Under the pieces are notes generated by a model. It searched no databases and was not told the origin of the DNA. It saw nothing but the letters and a program-made list of their open reading frames with translations. Of a stretch of DNA of 64,000 bases, positions 35,519 to 44,141 are shown one piece after another (position 1 is the stretch's first letter; every line of letters starts with the position of its first letter). The position numbers and the translations under genes are program-made. This DNA comes from Bradyrhizobium sp. CCGB12. GTDB taxonomy: Bacteria; Pseudomonadota; Alphaproteobacteria; Rhizobiales; Xanthobacteraceae. Where the stretch lies: NCBI RefSeq assembly GCF_024199845.1, contig NZ_JANADO010000001.1, forward strand, positions 4,650,001 to 4,714,000, written 5' to 3'.

Positions 35519-36727
35519 GTGACCACGACGACACCGAATGCTGCACGAACCACACTGCCCCGGGGAATCTGGGTGCTCGGCTTCGTCTCGATGCTGATGG
35601 ACATCTCCTCGGAGATGATCCATGCGCTGCTGCCGATCTATCTCGTGACCGTGCTCGGCGCCTCCACGCTCACCGTCGGTTTCATCGAGGGCATTGCCGA
35701 GGCGACCGCCTCGATCACGAAGATCTTCTCCGGTGCGCTGTCGGACTGGCTCGGCCGCCGCAAGCTGCTCGCCGCACTCGGCTATGGGCTGGCCGCCCTC
35801 ACCAAACCGCTGTTTCCGCTCGCGCCAAGCGTCGGATGGCTGGTGGCGGCACGCTTCATCGACCGCGTCGGAAAGGGCATTCGCGGCGCGCCGCGCGATG
35901 CGCTGATCGCCGATATCGCCCCGGTCGGCCTGCGCGGCGCGAGTTTCGGGTTGCGGCAATCGCTCGACACCATCGGCGCCTTCGTCGGACCGCTCGTAGC
36001 GATCGCCCTGATGTGGTGGACGGCGGACAACTTCACGATCGTGTTCTGGGTCGCCGTGCTGCCGGCCTTTCTGTCCTTTGCACTGATCGCCTTCGCCGTG
36101 AACGAGCCAGAGCCGGACCCGAGCCGGGAGCCAGCGAAGAATCCGCTCAATCTTGCCGCGATGCGGCAAGTCGGAGCGGTCTACTGGCGCGTCGTCGCGG
36201 TCGGCGTCGTCTTCACGCTGGCGCGCTTCAGCGAGGCCTTCCTGATCCTGCGCGCGCAGAACATCGGGCTCAACATGATGTGGGTGCCGGCGGTGCTGGT
36301 GCTGATGAACGTCGCTTATGCGCTGTCAGCCTATCCGGCCGGCGTGCTGTCGGACCGGATCAACCGCACCGGCCTGCTCGCGCTCGGCCTGGTCTTTCTC
36401 GCCGGCGCCGACCTCGCACTGGCCTTGCTCCCGAGCCTTCCGGGCCTCGCGCTCGGCGTCGTGCTGTGGGGGCTGCATATGGGACTGACGCAAGGCCTTC
36501 TCTCGGCCATGGTCGCCGATGCCGCGCCGCCGAGCCTGCGCGGCACCGCATTCGGCTATTTCAACCTGTTCACGGGGCTTGCCCTGCTGGCCGCGAGCGT
36601 GATCGCCGGTGCGTTGTGGGATGCCTACGGTCCGGCAGGCACGTTCCTGGCGGGGCTCGGCTTTGCGCTGATCTCGCTCATCGGACTACTCGCGGTCGGC
36701 AACGGACTGGCGGCAAGAGATCAATAA
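35519..36727 (+). CDS. MFS transporter in the fluoride operon
   Basis: 402-residue major facilitator. Signature segments include GIWVLGFVSMLMDISSEMIH, then the motif-A region SDWLGRRKLLAALGYGLA, RFIDRVGKGIRGAPRDALIA in the centre, and a duplicated motif A (GVLSDRINRTGLLALG) in the second half. GTG at 35519 is preferred: AAGGAG lies 11 bases upstream, and the longer reading from 35402 would cross the riboswitch terminator. Preceded by the fluoride riboswitch and followed 28 bases later by crcB, so it probably takes part in fluoride resistance or in a fluoride-sensitive transport step. Substrate unknown. Confidence 0.88.
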   Translation: MTTTTPNAARTTLPRGIWVLGFVSMLMDISSEMIHALLPIYLVTVLGASTLTVGFIEGIAEATASITKIFSGALSDWLGRRKLLAALGYGLAALTKPLFPLAPSVGWLVAARFIDRVGKGIRGAPRDALIADIAPVGLRGASFGLRQSLDTIGAFVGPLVAIALMWWTADNFTIVFWVAVLPAFLSFALIAFAVNEPEPDPSREPAKNPLNLAAMRQVGAVYWRVVAVGVVFTLARFSEAFLILRAQNIGLNMMWVPAVLVLMNVAYALSAYPAGVLSDRINRTGLLALGLVFLAGADLALALLPSLPGLALGVVLWGLHMGLTQGLLSAMVADAAPPSLRGTAFGYFNLFTGLALLAASVIAGALWDAYGPAGTFLAGLGFALISLIGLLAVGNGLAARDQ

Positions 36728-36755
36728 TTTAGATCGCAAATCGGGGAATGAGGCG

Positions 36756-37139
36756 TTGAACACCCAATACATTCTGGCAGTCGCCGCCGGCGGAGCGCTC
36801 GGCGCGGTCGTGCGCTATCTCGTTGCAATCGGTTCGGGCCGCGCGTTCGGCACCGACTTTCCCTGGGGCACCCTGATCATCAACGTGACGGGATCATTTC
36901 TGATCGGCATCTTCACCGCGCTGTTCGCGACGAGATGGAACCTGCCGCAGGCCGGCCGGATCTTTTTGACGGTCGGGATTTGTGGCGGATACACGACGTT
37001 CTCGACGTTCTCGCTGGATGCCTGGTATCTGATCGAGCGGGGGCAGACGTTCGCGTCGGCTGTCTACATGATTGCATCGATGCTGCTGTCCGTGGGCGCG
37101 CTGATCGCCGCCTTGCAGGTTGTTCGCGCCTTTCCCTAG
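36756..37139 (+). CDS. crcB: Fluoride channel CrcB/FluC
   Basis: 127-residue small membrane protein with four helices and the conserved FluC motifs: GGALGAVVRY, GTLIINVTGSFLIG and GGYTTFSTFS. FluC forms dual-topology dimers with two fluoride pores and exports fluoride from the cytosol. The TTG at 36756 is the only start near a GAGG; no ATG in frame fits. It is 28 bases after the MFS gene, in a fluoride-riboswitch-controlled operon. Confidence 0.94.
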   Translation: MNTQYILAVAAGGALGAVVRYLVAIGSGRAFGTDFPWGTLIINVTGSFLIGIFTALFATRWNLPQAGRIFLTVGICGGYTTFSTFSLDAWYLIERGQTFASAVYMIASMLLSVGALIAALQVVRAFP

Positions 37140-37279
37140 GTGGCACACGCGCGATCGGCGCATCCCTGCCCATCCGCAATGGCATGATGACGAGCGCGCC
37201 GGTCATCTTGGAGAAGCCCGGGCGCCTGCATAGGATGAGACGGCTAGAGCTCACCAGGGCCGGGGCGTTTCAGGAAACG

Positions 37280-37585
37280 ATGAACGATACCGTTACCAAA
37301 CCGAAAACCAGGACGAAGACCAAGGTCGAGCGGCCCAAGCTGCACAAGGTCATCCTGATCAACGACGATTACACGCCGCGCGAATTCGTCACCAGGATCC
37401 TCAAGGCCGAATTCCGCATGACGGAGGATCAGGCCTACAAGGTGATGATCACCGCGCACAAACTGGGCGTCTGCGTCGTTGCCGTGTTCACCAAGGACGT
37501 CGCCGAAACTAAGGCGACGCGCGCCACCGACGCCGGCCGCGCCAAGGGCTATCCGCTGCTGTTCACGACGGAGCCGGAGGAATAG
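37280..37585 (+). CDS. clpS: ATP-dependent Clp protease adaptor ClpS
   Basis: 101-residue adaptor: a short basic N-terminal tail (KPKTRTKTKVERPKL), then HKVILINDDYTPREFV, with the acidic pocket that binds N-degron substrates, and AHKLGVCVVAVFTKDVAETK. ClpS delivers substrates with destabilising N-terminal residues to ClpAP. The ATG at 37280 fits with AGGAAACG; an in-frame ATG upstream lies in the crcB-clpS gap. clpA is not adjacent here. Confidence 0.93.
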   Translation: MNDTVTKPKTRTKTKVERPKLHKVILINDDYTPREFVTRILKAEFRMTEDQAYKVMITAHKLGVCVVAVFTKDVAETKATRATDAGRAKGYPLLFTTEPEE

Positions 37586-37666
37586 GCCGCAAGCGTCTCT
37601 CGACTGCCATAGATCATCAGCAAACACCGTAAAACGGATGCGGGCCGGACAACGCAGCAACGTCCA

Positions 37667-38848
37667 CTAGGCGCCTGCCAACGTGTCGCGCAAGTTGACG
37701 CGCACACCGTCCGGCTTGCTGACATAGAGATGGCTCTCCAGTACGGACTGCATGTTCTCAAACATCGAATAGAGATCGTCGCAATAGACTGACGGATTGT
37801 CGTAGCCGTTTCTCTTGGAGAAACGATGCGGAAGATAGCCTCCCCCGCAGGCGTTCATGAACTTGCATTGGCGACACTTCGCACAAAGATTGATTGAGGC
37901 ATCGCGCGCCGCTTTCCAGCGCGGCTCATTCCTGACCTCATCGATCGCGTGATCGAAGATGTTGAACCCGGTGTTGGTGAAGCCGTCGCCTGCGATCCGC
38001 AGCACATCGTGGGCCTCCACGGTGCCGTCGGTCATCACGGTGCAAAGCTCGACAGGCTTGTGGCCCACGCCCTCGGTCGGTGAATTGTTGCCAAGCAGGG
38101 CGGTGATCATGTCCGAGATGATGCGGATGTCGGTCGCCGGCGTCGAGCGATTTGCCTCCAGCCACAGGTCGAACAGCCCCTTGTAGAAAGCGGCAATGGA
38201 TGGCGGACTCTCATCCACCGTCGCATCGGGAATCATAATGTCGTAGTTGGAGATTCCACAGGCGGCGAAAAAATCGGCGTATTGCTGCGGCGCGTAAGCG
38301 GGATTGCAGACGGCCAGGGCAATGACGCCAATGTTGCGCGACACCAGCATGCGAACGGCACGTTCCACGGCAGCATGGGTGCCCGTCCCCTGAAACGTCC
38401 TGCGATGAAGGTCGTGAATATGCTCCGGTCCGTCCACGCTGATCGCAACCGAAATGTTGTGAGCCTCGAAGCAGGCCAGCCATTCATCATCGATCAACAC
38501 ACCATTGGTCGTGACCGCGATCGGTATGCCGCATCCGGTCCGCGATGAAATGGCCTCGCAGGCCTCGGCAAAGCGGTGGAAATTCTCGACGCCCCACAGC
38601 AACGGCTCGCCGCCGTGCAGAATGACGGGAAAATCGGCGAGCGAGAACCTGACGACGTGCTCCTCGATGCGCTGCAGCAGACGATGCTGCACGTCAGGGC
38701 TCATTAGCTTCGGCTTGGTGTAAACGGACGCGTCGCGAAACCAGTAACAATAGGAGCAGTCGATGTTACATCTCGTCGCGACCTTGACCAGCAATTGCGT
38801 GATCGGCTGATCCTGGAAGGCGACACAATCTGGACCGTCAGCCGACAT
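37667..38848 (-). CDS. Radical SAM/SPASM peptide maturase
   Basis: 393 residues. The radical SAM cluster is CNIDCSYC (Cys27, 31, 34) followed by YWF, then LHGGEPLLWG, TTNGVLID and ISVDGPEHIHDLHR. The C-terminal SPASM region has cysteines near 269, 322, 325, 328, 334 and 356, with the block CGGGYLPHR and NPSVYC typical of FxsB-like peptide maturases; at the usual second SPASM position a His (AHDVLR) replaces Cys. It follows a small precursor gene by 32 bases, so the pair is a RiPP system. By family, cyclophane (triceptide) crosslinks on the precursor's aromatic residues are the likely product; this is inferred. Confidence 0.85.
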   Translation of the reverse strand: MSADGPDCVAFQDQPITQLLVKVATRCNIDCSYCYWFRDASVYTKPKLMSPDVQHRLLQRIEEHVVRFSLADFPVILHGGEPLLWGVENFHRFAEACEAISSRTGCGIPIAVTTNGVLIDDEWLACFEAHNISVAISVDGPEHIHDLHRRTFQGTGTHAAVERAVRMLVSRNIGVIALAVCNPAYAPQQYADFFAACGISNYDIMIPDATVDESPPSIAAFYKGLFDLWLEANRSTPATDIRIISDMITALLGNNSPTEGVGHKPVELCTVMTDGTVEAHDVLRIAGDGFTNTGFNIFDHAIDEVRNEPRWKAARDASINLCAKCRQCKFMNACGGGYLPHRFSKRNGYDNPSVYCDDLYSMFENMQSVLESHLYVSKPDGVRVNLRDTLAGA

Positions 38849-38880
38849 GCCGACACCGAGGCGAGCTGGAAAAAGTTTAT

Positions 38881-39159
38881 CTAGTACCCTCGAACGAATC
38901 CGCCTCGGCGGAACGCGCCCACGCCCGGAGCGTATGCCCCCCTGCGGAAGGCACCTGCGTTGGCGCCTTTAGCAAAAGCGGCTCGTCTGAAAGCAGCCTG
39001 GGTCGCCACAGGATCGTCGGAGACGACGCCCTGCCCCGCACCCTGTCCTCGCAGATCGTTCAGCAATGCGTCGATACCCTGATGGTCGCTCTGAATGGTT
39101 GCACCAGGCCCATGCAATTGGATGAGGCTAGCCAAAACCTTTAGCGTCGTAATCGGCAT
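38881..39159 (-). CDS. Putative RiPP precursor with repeated AFRRxx[F/Y] core
   Basis: 92 residues. An N-terminal leader (about 1-50, MPITTLKVLASLIQLHG) is followed by a core with three near-identical heptads: AFRRAAF (56-62), AFRRGAY (70-76) and AFRRGGF (82-88), ending VRGY. GGGGAG lies 8 bases before the ATG at 39159; a longer reading to 39267 is not supported. Directly upstream of the radical SAM maturase in the same orientation. Each aromatic-Arg-Arg unit fits the aromatic-X-X pattern crosslinked in triceptides. There is no signal peptide, and no exporter or peptidase is next to it. Confidence 0.8.
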   Translation of the reverse strand: MPITTLKVLASLIQLHGPGATIQSDHQGIDALLNDLRGQGAGQGVVSDDPVATQAAFRRAAFAKGANAGAFRRGAYAPGVGAFRRGGFVRGY

Positions 39160-39237
39160 GATTATGCTCCCCTTTTTCGCGACGCAATGCAGGGATCGAA
39201 CGAAAGGCCGGACTATCGAGCCGGCTGAGCAATGACG

Positions 39238-39260
39238 AACAATATACCTTTTCCATTGTT
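39238..39260. promoter_or_regulatory. Inverted repeat upstream of the RiPP precursor
   Basis: AACAAT and ATTGTT are perfect 6-bp arms 11 bases apart, about 80 bases before the precursor ATG, overlapping an AT-rich TATATT that could be a -10 box on the minus strand. Possible operator controlling the RiPP pair; regulator unknown. Confidence 0.4.
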
Positions 39261-39287
39261 GCGGCAATGTGTCGGGACCCGGCTGGT

Positions 39288-39308
39288 CTGCTCCACCTCA
39301 TGGAGCAG
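39288..39308. terminator. Stem-loop between the cyclase and RiPP genes
   Basis: CTGCTCCA-CCTCA-TGGAGCAG is a perfect 8-bp stem 22 bases after the cyclase stop (minus strand). No T-run, but it could help end the cyclase transcript and insulate the RiPP unit. Confidence 0.45.
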
Positions 39309-39330
39309 ACATCGCTCCTGGAAAGACGCC

Positions 39331-40521
39331 CTAATCCATCACCACCGGCGTCTCTTCCGCCAGGCCGTACACGCGCTGCGCCTTGGAAAATCCTGCGATC
39401 GGAAATTCGCCGAGCTCGTGCCAATCGTGGCGGCAGACATTGGCGAACCCTTCCGACGCCACGACGGTTCGCCCCAGCCGCCCCGTGATCTTCTCCAGCC
39501 TTGCCGCGAGATTGACGGCGGGGCCGATGCAGGTGAAGTCCAACCGGTTGCCGCCACCGATATTGCCGTAGAGGATGTTGCCGACGTGCAGCGCCACGCC
39601 AAAGCGGAAGCGCTCGATGATGTCGCCTACCGGAAAGGCGAGCGCCTCGACGCTCGCGCGCGATTCACGCGCCGCCTCCAGCACGCGCGTGCAGACATGG
39701 GCGGCATCGCCGACATATTCGTCGATCGGAAATACCGCGAGCAAGCCGTCACCCATGAATTTCAGCACCTCGCCGCCGTGGCCGCGGATCGCGGTGACCT
39801 GGCAGTCGAAATAATGGTTGAGAATTGCGACCACCGTCTCGGCTGGCAGCCGGTCAGACAGCGCGGTGAAGCCGCGCAGATCCGAGAGCCAGATCGCGGC
39901 CTGCATGGTGTCGTTGTGACCGCGGCGGATCTGGCCGCCGAGGATGCGGGCGCCCGCGCGATTGCCGACATAGGTGTCGAGCAGCATCTCGGCCGTGCGG
40001 CGCAGGCTGATGATCTCGCTGACGCGCGCGAGCGGCGCCATGACGGCGCGGATCGCCGCGATGTCGTCGTCGCTGAAGCCGCCGGGCTGCCGTGTCATCC
40101 AGCTCGTCGCGTGGACCGAGCCGTCGAGGAACGGCAGCGGCACCGCGACATAGTCGGTCCCGCCTTCGGCGCGCATGTCGTTGATGATCGGAAACCGCTT
40201 GCTGTCGGGATCATCGACGCGTCCCCTCACCTCGACCCCCTGCTCGAATACGATTCGAAGCGGGCTCTGGGCAAATTCGGGGGTATCCAGGATATCGAAA
40301 TCGACGGTGCCGATCTCGACCTCCCCGCCCTGCCGCCAGATGAAGTTGCGGCCGAAGATCTCGGGGTGGAGTGTGCGGATGAAGATGCCGAACCGCCACA
40401 GCGGCAGGCCGCCTACGACCAGACGTTCGCAGAAATCGGCGACCATCTCGGCCGGCTCTACCGACGACCAGGCGCCGTCGATCAGCCAGTTGGAGACGCG
40501 CTGAAGCTCGGAGCCGTTCAT
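39331..40521 (-). CDS. Class III adenylate/guanylate cyclase
   Basis: 396 residues. The N-terminal half (about 1-200) has no clear catalytic motif and resembles sensory or regulatory regions of such cyclases. The C-terminal catalytic domain has LSDLRGFTALSDRLP (metal Asp), GGEVLKFMGDGLLAVFP (second metal Asp) and IGPAVNLAARLEKITG. These enzymes make cAMP or cGMP. The ATG at 40521 is preferred; a longer reading to 40686 overlaps aroC's 3' end. No obvious operon partner; the regulatory input is unknown. Confidence 0.9.
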   Translation of the reverse strand: MNGSELQRVSNWLIDGAWSSVEPAEMVADFCERLVVGGLPLWRFGIFIRTLHPEIFGRNFIWRQGGEVEIGTVDFDILDTPEFAQSPLRIVFEQGVEVRGRVDDPDSKRFPIINDMRAEGGTDYVAVPLPFLDGSVHATSWMTRQPGGFSDDDIAAIRAVMAPLARVSEIISLRRTAEMLLDTYVGNRAGARILGGQIRRGHNDTMQAAIWLSDLRGFTALSDRLPAETVVAILNHYFDCQVTAIRGHGGEVLKFMGDGLLAVFPIDEYVGDAAHVCTRVLEAARESRASVEALAFPVGDIIERFRFGVALHVGNILYGNIGGGNRLDFTCIGPAVNLAARLEKITGRLGRTVVASEGFANVCRHDWHELGEFPIAGFSKAQRVYGLAEETPVVMD

Positions 40522-40636
40522 GGCCGCATTTGCGGACGAAGTTGTGGGCGCGTCAAGCTGCGCGGTGGCTGGTACCGCGACACGAACGCCGGCCTTCGGC
40601 GTCTTCACCTCTTCCCGTCGGGGAGAGGCGAAGAAC

Positions 40637-41725
40637 TCAACGCCCGACCTGCCCGCGATCGCGCAAGAAATGATCCGCCAGCACACAGGCCATCATCGCC
40701 TCGCCGACGGGGACGGCACGGATGCCGACACAGGGGTCGTGACGCCCCTTGGTGAAGATCTCGGTATCGGCGCCCTTGCGATCGACGGTGAGACGCGGCT
40801 GCAGGATCGACGAGGTCGGCTTCACTGCGAAACGCACCACCACCGGCTGCCCCGTGGAGATGCCGCCGAGAACGCCGCCGGCATGGTTGGACAGGAAGCG
40901 CGTGCCGTCATTGCCGGTGCGCATCTCGTCGGCATTCTCTTCGCCGGTCAATTCAGCCGCGCCAAAGCCGGCGCCGATCTCGACGCCCTTCACCGCGTTG
41001 ATGGTCATCATCGCACCGGCGAGATCGGAATCGAGCTTGGCATAGATCGGCGCGCCGAGGCCGGCCGGCACACCTTCGGCGACGACCTCGATGACAGCGC
41101 CGATCGAGGATCCACTCTTGCGGATGCCGTCGAGATAGCTCTCGAAGAACGCGGCCTTGTCCTTGTCGGGACAGAAGAACGGGTTCTTCGCGATCTCGTC
41201 CCAGTCCCACTTCTCGCGGTCGATCTTGTGCGGGCCGATCTGCACCAGCGCACCACGCACCTTGACGTCGGGCAGCACTTTTCGCGCGATCGCGCCGGCG
41301 GCAACGCGCATCGCAGTCTCGCGCGCCGAGGCGCGCCCGCCGCCGCGATAGTCGCGCAGGCCGTACTTCGCCTCATAGGTGAAGTCGGCGTGACCGGGGC
41401 GAAACTTGTCCTTGATCTCGGAATAGTCCTTCGAGCGCTGGTCGGTGTTCTCGATCAGGAGCCCGATCGGGGTGCCCGTCGTCACCTGCACGCCGGTCTC
41501 CGGATGTGCCATCACGCCGGACAGGATTTTCACCTGGTCCGGCTCCTGGCGCTGGGTGGTGAAGCGCGACTGGCCCGGCCGGCGGCGATCGAGATCCTGC
41601 TGGATGTCGGCCTCGGTGAGCGGGATCATGGGCGGACAGCCGTCGACCACGCAGCCGATTGCCACCCCGTGACTCTCGCCAAAGGTGGTGACGCGGAACA
41701 TGTGGCCGAAGGTGTTGAAGGACAT
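40637..41725 (-). CDS. aroC: Chorismate synthase
   Basis: 362-residue flavin-dependent lyase converting 5-enolpyruvylshikimate-3-phosphate to chorismate, the last shared step for aromatic amino acids and folate. Signatures: [47 protein letters not shown] and [15 protein letters not shown]. Full-length. It is upstream of the cyclase on the same strand but 115 bases away, with aroC-phosphatase-fabI in a common rhizobial order. Confidence 0.96.
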   Translation of the reverse strand: MSFNTFGHMFRVTTFGESHGVAIGCVVDGCPPMIPLTEADIQQDLDRRRPGQSRFTTQRQEPDQVKILSGVMAHPETGVQVTTGTPIGLLIENTDQRSKDYSEIKDKFRPGHADFTYEAKYGLRDYRGGGRASARETAMRVAAGAIARKVLPDVKVRGALVQIGPHKIDREKWDWDEIAKNPFFCPDKDKAAFFESYLDGIRKSGSSIGAVIEVVAEGVPAGLGAPIYAKLDSDLAGAMMTINAVKGVEIGAGFGAAELTGEENADEMRTGNDGTRFLSNHAGGVLGGISTGQPVVVRFAVKPTSSILQPRLTVDRKGADTEIFTKGRHDPCVGIRAVPVGEAMMACVLADHFLRDRGQVGR

Positions 41726-41795
41726 CGCTGCTCGCTGGCCTGTAAGTCAGCGCTGACTTAACTCGCCCTGAAATATGGGTCAAATATTCCCAGGG

Positions 41796-41930
41796 TCGTC
41801 ATGGCCGGGCTTGTCCCGGCCATCCACGTTCTTGCCTGCCGAGAGGAAGAAAGTGCGTGGATGCCCGGGCCTTCGCCTCGCCGAAGCGGCTTCGGCCGCG
41901 CGGGCGGGACAGGCCCGGGCATGACGGCGG
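41796..41930. repeat. Palindromic repeat, GGCCGGGCTTG type (copy 1)
   Basis: The left part reads TCATGGCCGGGCTTGTCCC and the right part GGCCCGGGCATGACGG. Inside is the segment GGCCTTCGCCTCGCCGAAGC. The copy at 54451-54577 is the same element in inverted orientation, matching over most of its length. Non-coding. Confidence 0.8.
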
Positions 41931-41951
41931 AGGGACGACGCGGCGCCGCCG

Positions 41952-42551
41952 TTAGCTGAACTTCGCTAGCCGCCCGTCCCGGAACACGTAGACGGCGCCC
42001 TGCTGGATGTAGAGCTCGGCGGCGCTGGCGGGGGTCTCGATCCCCAGGGCCACCATCAGGGCCCGGCAGGTGCCGCCATGGGCGACGGCGACGGTGTCGA
42101 CCAGGAGCGACTCGTACCAATCGAGCATACGCAGCTGCACGGCCGCATAGGTCTCGCCGCCGGCGGGCGCGACCGTCCATTTGTCGGCAAGGCGCATTGC
42201 ATAGACATCGGGATCGGACGCCTCGCTCTCGGCCAGCGTCAGCCCCTCCCAGGTGCCGTAGCCGATCTCCCGCAGGCGGTCGTCGAGCGAATAGTCGGCA
42301 AACGGGACGGCGAGCCTGCCACGAACGAGTTCCATGGTCTGGCGCGCACGCCCGAGCGGGCTCGACACGTAGGGCAGCGCCGCCTTGTCCTTGCCGTCGC
42401 GCCTGAACAGATCAGCCAGAACGTCAGCTGCATGCACCGCCTGGCCGCGGCCGCGTGCGTTGAGCGGGATGTCTTTGGCGCCCTGGAGCCGCCCGAGCGC
42501 GTTCCACTCGGTCTCGCCGTGGCGAAGGAAGTAGATCGTGGGCACGGGCAT
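41952..42551 (-). CDS. Histidine phosphatase family protein
   Basis: 199 residues of the phosphoglycerate-mutase-like superfamily. The phosphate-binding motif TIYFLRHGETEWNALGR carries the catalytic His; VAHGGTCRALM carries the second. Such enzymes hydrolyse phosphoesters (for example phosphoserine, alpha-ribazole-phosphate or sugar phosphates). It follows fabI on the same strand with a 12-base gap, so they are probably co-transcribed. Substrate unknown. Confidence 0.9.
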   Translation of the reverse strand: MPVPTIYFLRHGETEWNALGRLQGAKDIPLNARGRGQAVHAADVLADLFRRDGKDKAALPYVSSPLGRARQTMELVRGRLAVPFADYSLDDRLREIGYGTWEGLTLAESEASDPDVYAMRLADKWTVAPAGGETYAAVQLRMLDWYESLLVDTVAVAHGGTCRALMVALGIETPASAAELYIQQGAVYVFRDGRLAKFS

Positions 42552-42563
42552 TCCAGCTAAAGG

Positions 42564-43379
42564 CTAGTCCTTCCCGCCGAACGAGATGTCCGGCGCGTCC
42601 GGGCGCTTCATGCCGAGCACGTGATAGCCGGAATCGACGTGGTGCACCTCGCCGGTGACGCCGCGCGACAGGTCGGAGAGGAAATACAGCGCGCTGCCGC
42701 CGACGTCTTCGGTCGAGACGTTGCGCCGCATCGGCGCGTTGTACTCGTTCCACTTCAGGATATAGCGGAAATCGCCGATGCCGGATGCTGCGAGCGTCTT
42801 GATCGGACCTGCCGAGATCGCGTTGACGCGGATGTTCTTCTCGCCAAGATCGGCGGCGAGATAGCGCACGCTGGCTTCCAGCGCCGCCTTGGCCACGCCC
42901 ATCACGTTGTAATGCGGCATCCATTTCTCGGCGCCGTAATAGCTGAGCGTGATCAGCGAGCCGCCATCCGTCATCAGCTTCTCGGCGCGCTGCGCCACCG
43001 CGGTGAACGAATAGCAGGAGATCAGCATCGACTTGGAGAAATTCTCCTGCGTGGTGTCGACGTAGCGGCCGTCGAGCTGCTCGCCATAGGCGATCGCGTG
43101 CACCAGGAAGTCGATCTTGCCCCACTTCTCCTTCAGCACCGCAAAGGCGGCATCGATGGTCGCAGCGTCGGTGACGTCGCAATGGCCGAGCACGAGCCCG
43201 CCGATCTCCGCGGCGAGCGGTTCGACGCGCTTCTTCAACGCATCGCCCTGATAGGTGAAGGCGAGCTCGGCACCGGCCGCGTGGCATGCCTTGGCGATGC
43301 CCCAGGCGATCGAGCGGTTGTTGGCAACGCCGAGGATCACGCCCCGTTTGCCCTGCATCAGACCTGAATTCTGCGCCAT
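42564..43379 (-). CDS. fabI: Enoyl-[acyl-carrier-protein] reductase FabI
   Basis: 271-residue NADH-dependent enoyl-ACP reductase, reducing the last double bond in each fatty-acid elongation round. Signatures: GKRGVILGVANNRSIAWGIAK, HAIAYGEQLDGRY, and the catalytic Tyr/Lys motif YYGAEKWMPHYNVMGVAKAALE. Probably first gene of a fabI-phosphatase unit. The 43380-43549 gap before the divergent sigma factor holds no gene. Confidence 0.95.
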   Translation of the reverse strand: MAQNSGLMQGKRGVILGVANNRSIAWGIAKACHAAGAELAFTYQGDALKKRVEPLAAEIGGLVLGHCDVTDAATIDAAFAVLKEKWGKIDFLVHAIAYGEQLDGRYVDTTQENFSKSMLISCYSFTAVAQRAEKLMTDGGSLITLSYYGAEKWMPHYNVMGVAKAALEASVRYLAADLGEKNIRVNAISAGPIKTLAASGIGDFRYILKWNEYNAPMRRNVSTEDVGGSALYFLSDLSRGVTGEVHHVDSGYHVLGMKRPDAPDISFGGKD

Positions 43380-43549
43380 TTTCTCAATGTCCCATCGAGC
43401 GGGTTGAGGTCTGGAGGTACACCAGCCCTCCCCTGCGGTACAGTCCTAATACGCGGCGTTAACGCTGTTTCGAACGCCGGAATAGCCGTTTCATTCGGGT
43501 GTTATGATGGTTGAGGGTTCGCGCCTGATACCGGGACGTCAAGACCGCA

Positions 43550-44038
43550 ATGAACGCGTTTCGCCAGAGTGTGGAAGCCATGATCCCGGCGTTGCGCCGT
43601 TATGCGCGCGCGCTCACGCGCGATGCGGATGCGGCCGACGATCTGGTGCAGGATACGTTGGTGCGCGCGCTGCGTTCGGAGCGCCTCTTCCTCGGAGGCG
43701 ACGTCAGGAGCTGGCTCTATACCATCCTGACCAACCTCAACAAGAACCGGCGGCGCTCGCTAGCAAGGCGGCCGCAATTCATGCCGCTGACGGAGAACAA
43801 CCCGGATGCGAGCGGGACCGAGGCCGAAGGCCGCGACATCGAGAAGGCGCTGGCCACCCTCGTCGAGGAGCAGCGTTCGGTGCTGCTGCTGGTGATGCTG
43901 GAGGGCATGAGCTATCGCGAGGTCGCCGACATCCAGGGCGTGCCGATCGGCACCGTGATGTCGCGCCTGGCGCGCGCCCGTGCCCACGTTAAAGCCTCGC
44001 TGGAGGGCGAGCGCCCGAGGCTCAGGCGGGTGAAATGA
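43550..44038 (+). CDS. ECF-type RNA polymerase sigma factor
   Basis: 162 residues with sigma region 2 (IPALRRYARALTRDADAADD, LVQDTLVRALRSE, DVRSWLYTILTNLNKNRRR) and region 4 (LLVMLEGMSYREVADIQGVP, GTVMSRLARARAHVK); it lacks regions 1 and 3, as expected for ECF sigmas. It is followed 103 bases later by an anti-sigma-like membrane gene, the usual pairing. A GGAATA...TGTT stretch near 43481 is not a clear promoter. Signal unknown. Confidence 0.93.
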   Translation: MNAFRQSVEAMIPALRRYARALTRDADAADDLVQDTLVRALRSERLFLGGDVRSWLYTILTNLNKNRRRSLARRPQFMPLTENNPDASGTEAEGRDIEKALATLVEEQRSVLLLVMLEGMSYREVADIQGVPIGTVMSRLARARAHVKASLEGERPRLRRVK

Positions 44039-44141
44039 TGGCAGGTTTGATGCATCGCGTGTTGTCGCCCCAGCTGCCGATAGAGCGAACGACGTTGAGC
44101 CACGAAGAACATTTTGGGCCGCAAAGCCAGAGACGACCGAT

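Noticed and set aside
39232..40755. 507-codon frame opposite the cyclase
   Set aside because: Antisense shadow of the catalytic domain, low-complexity charged composition.
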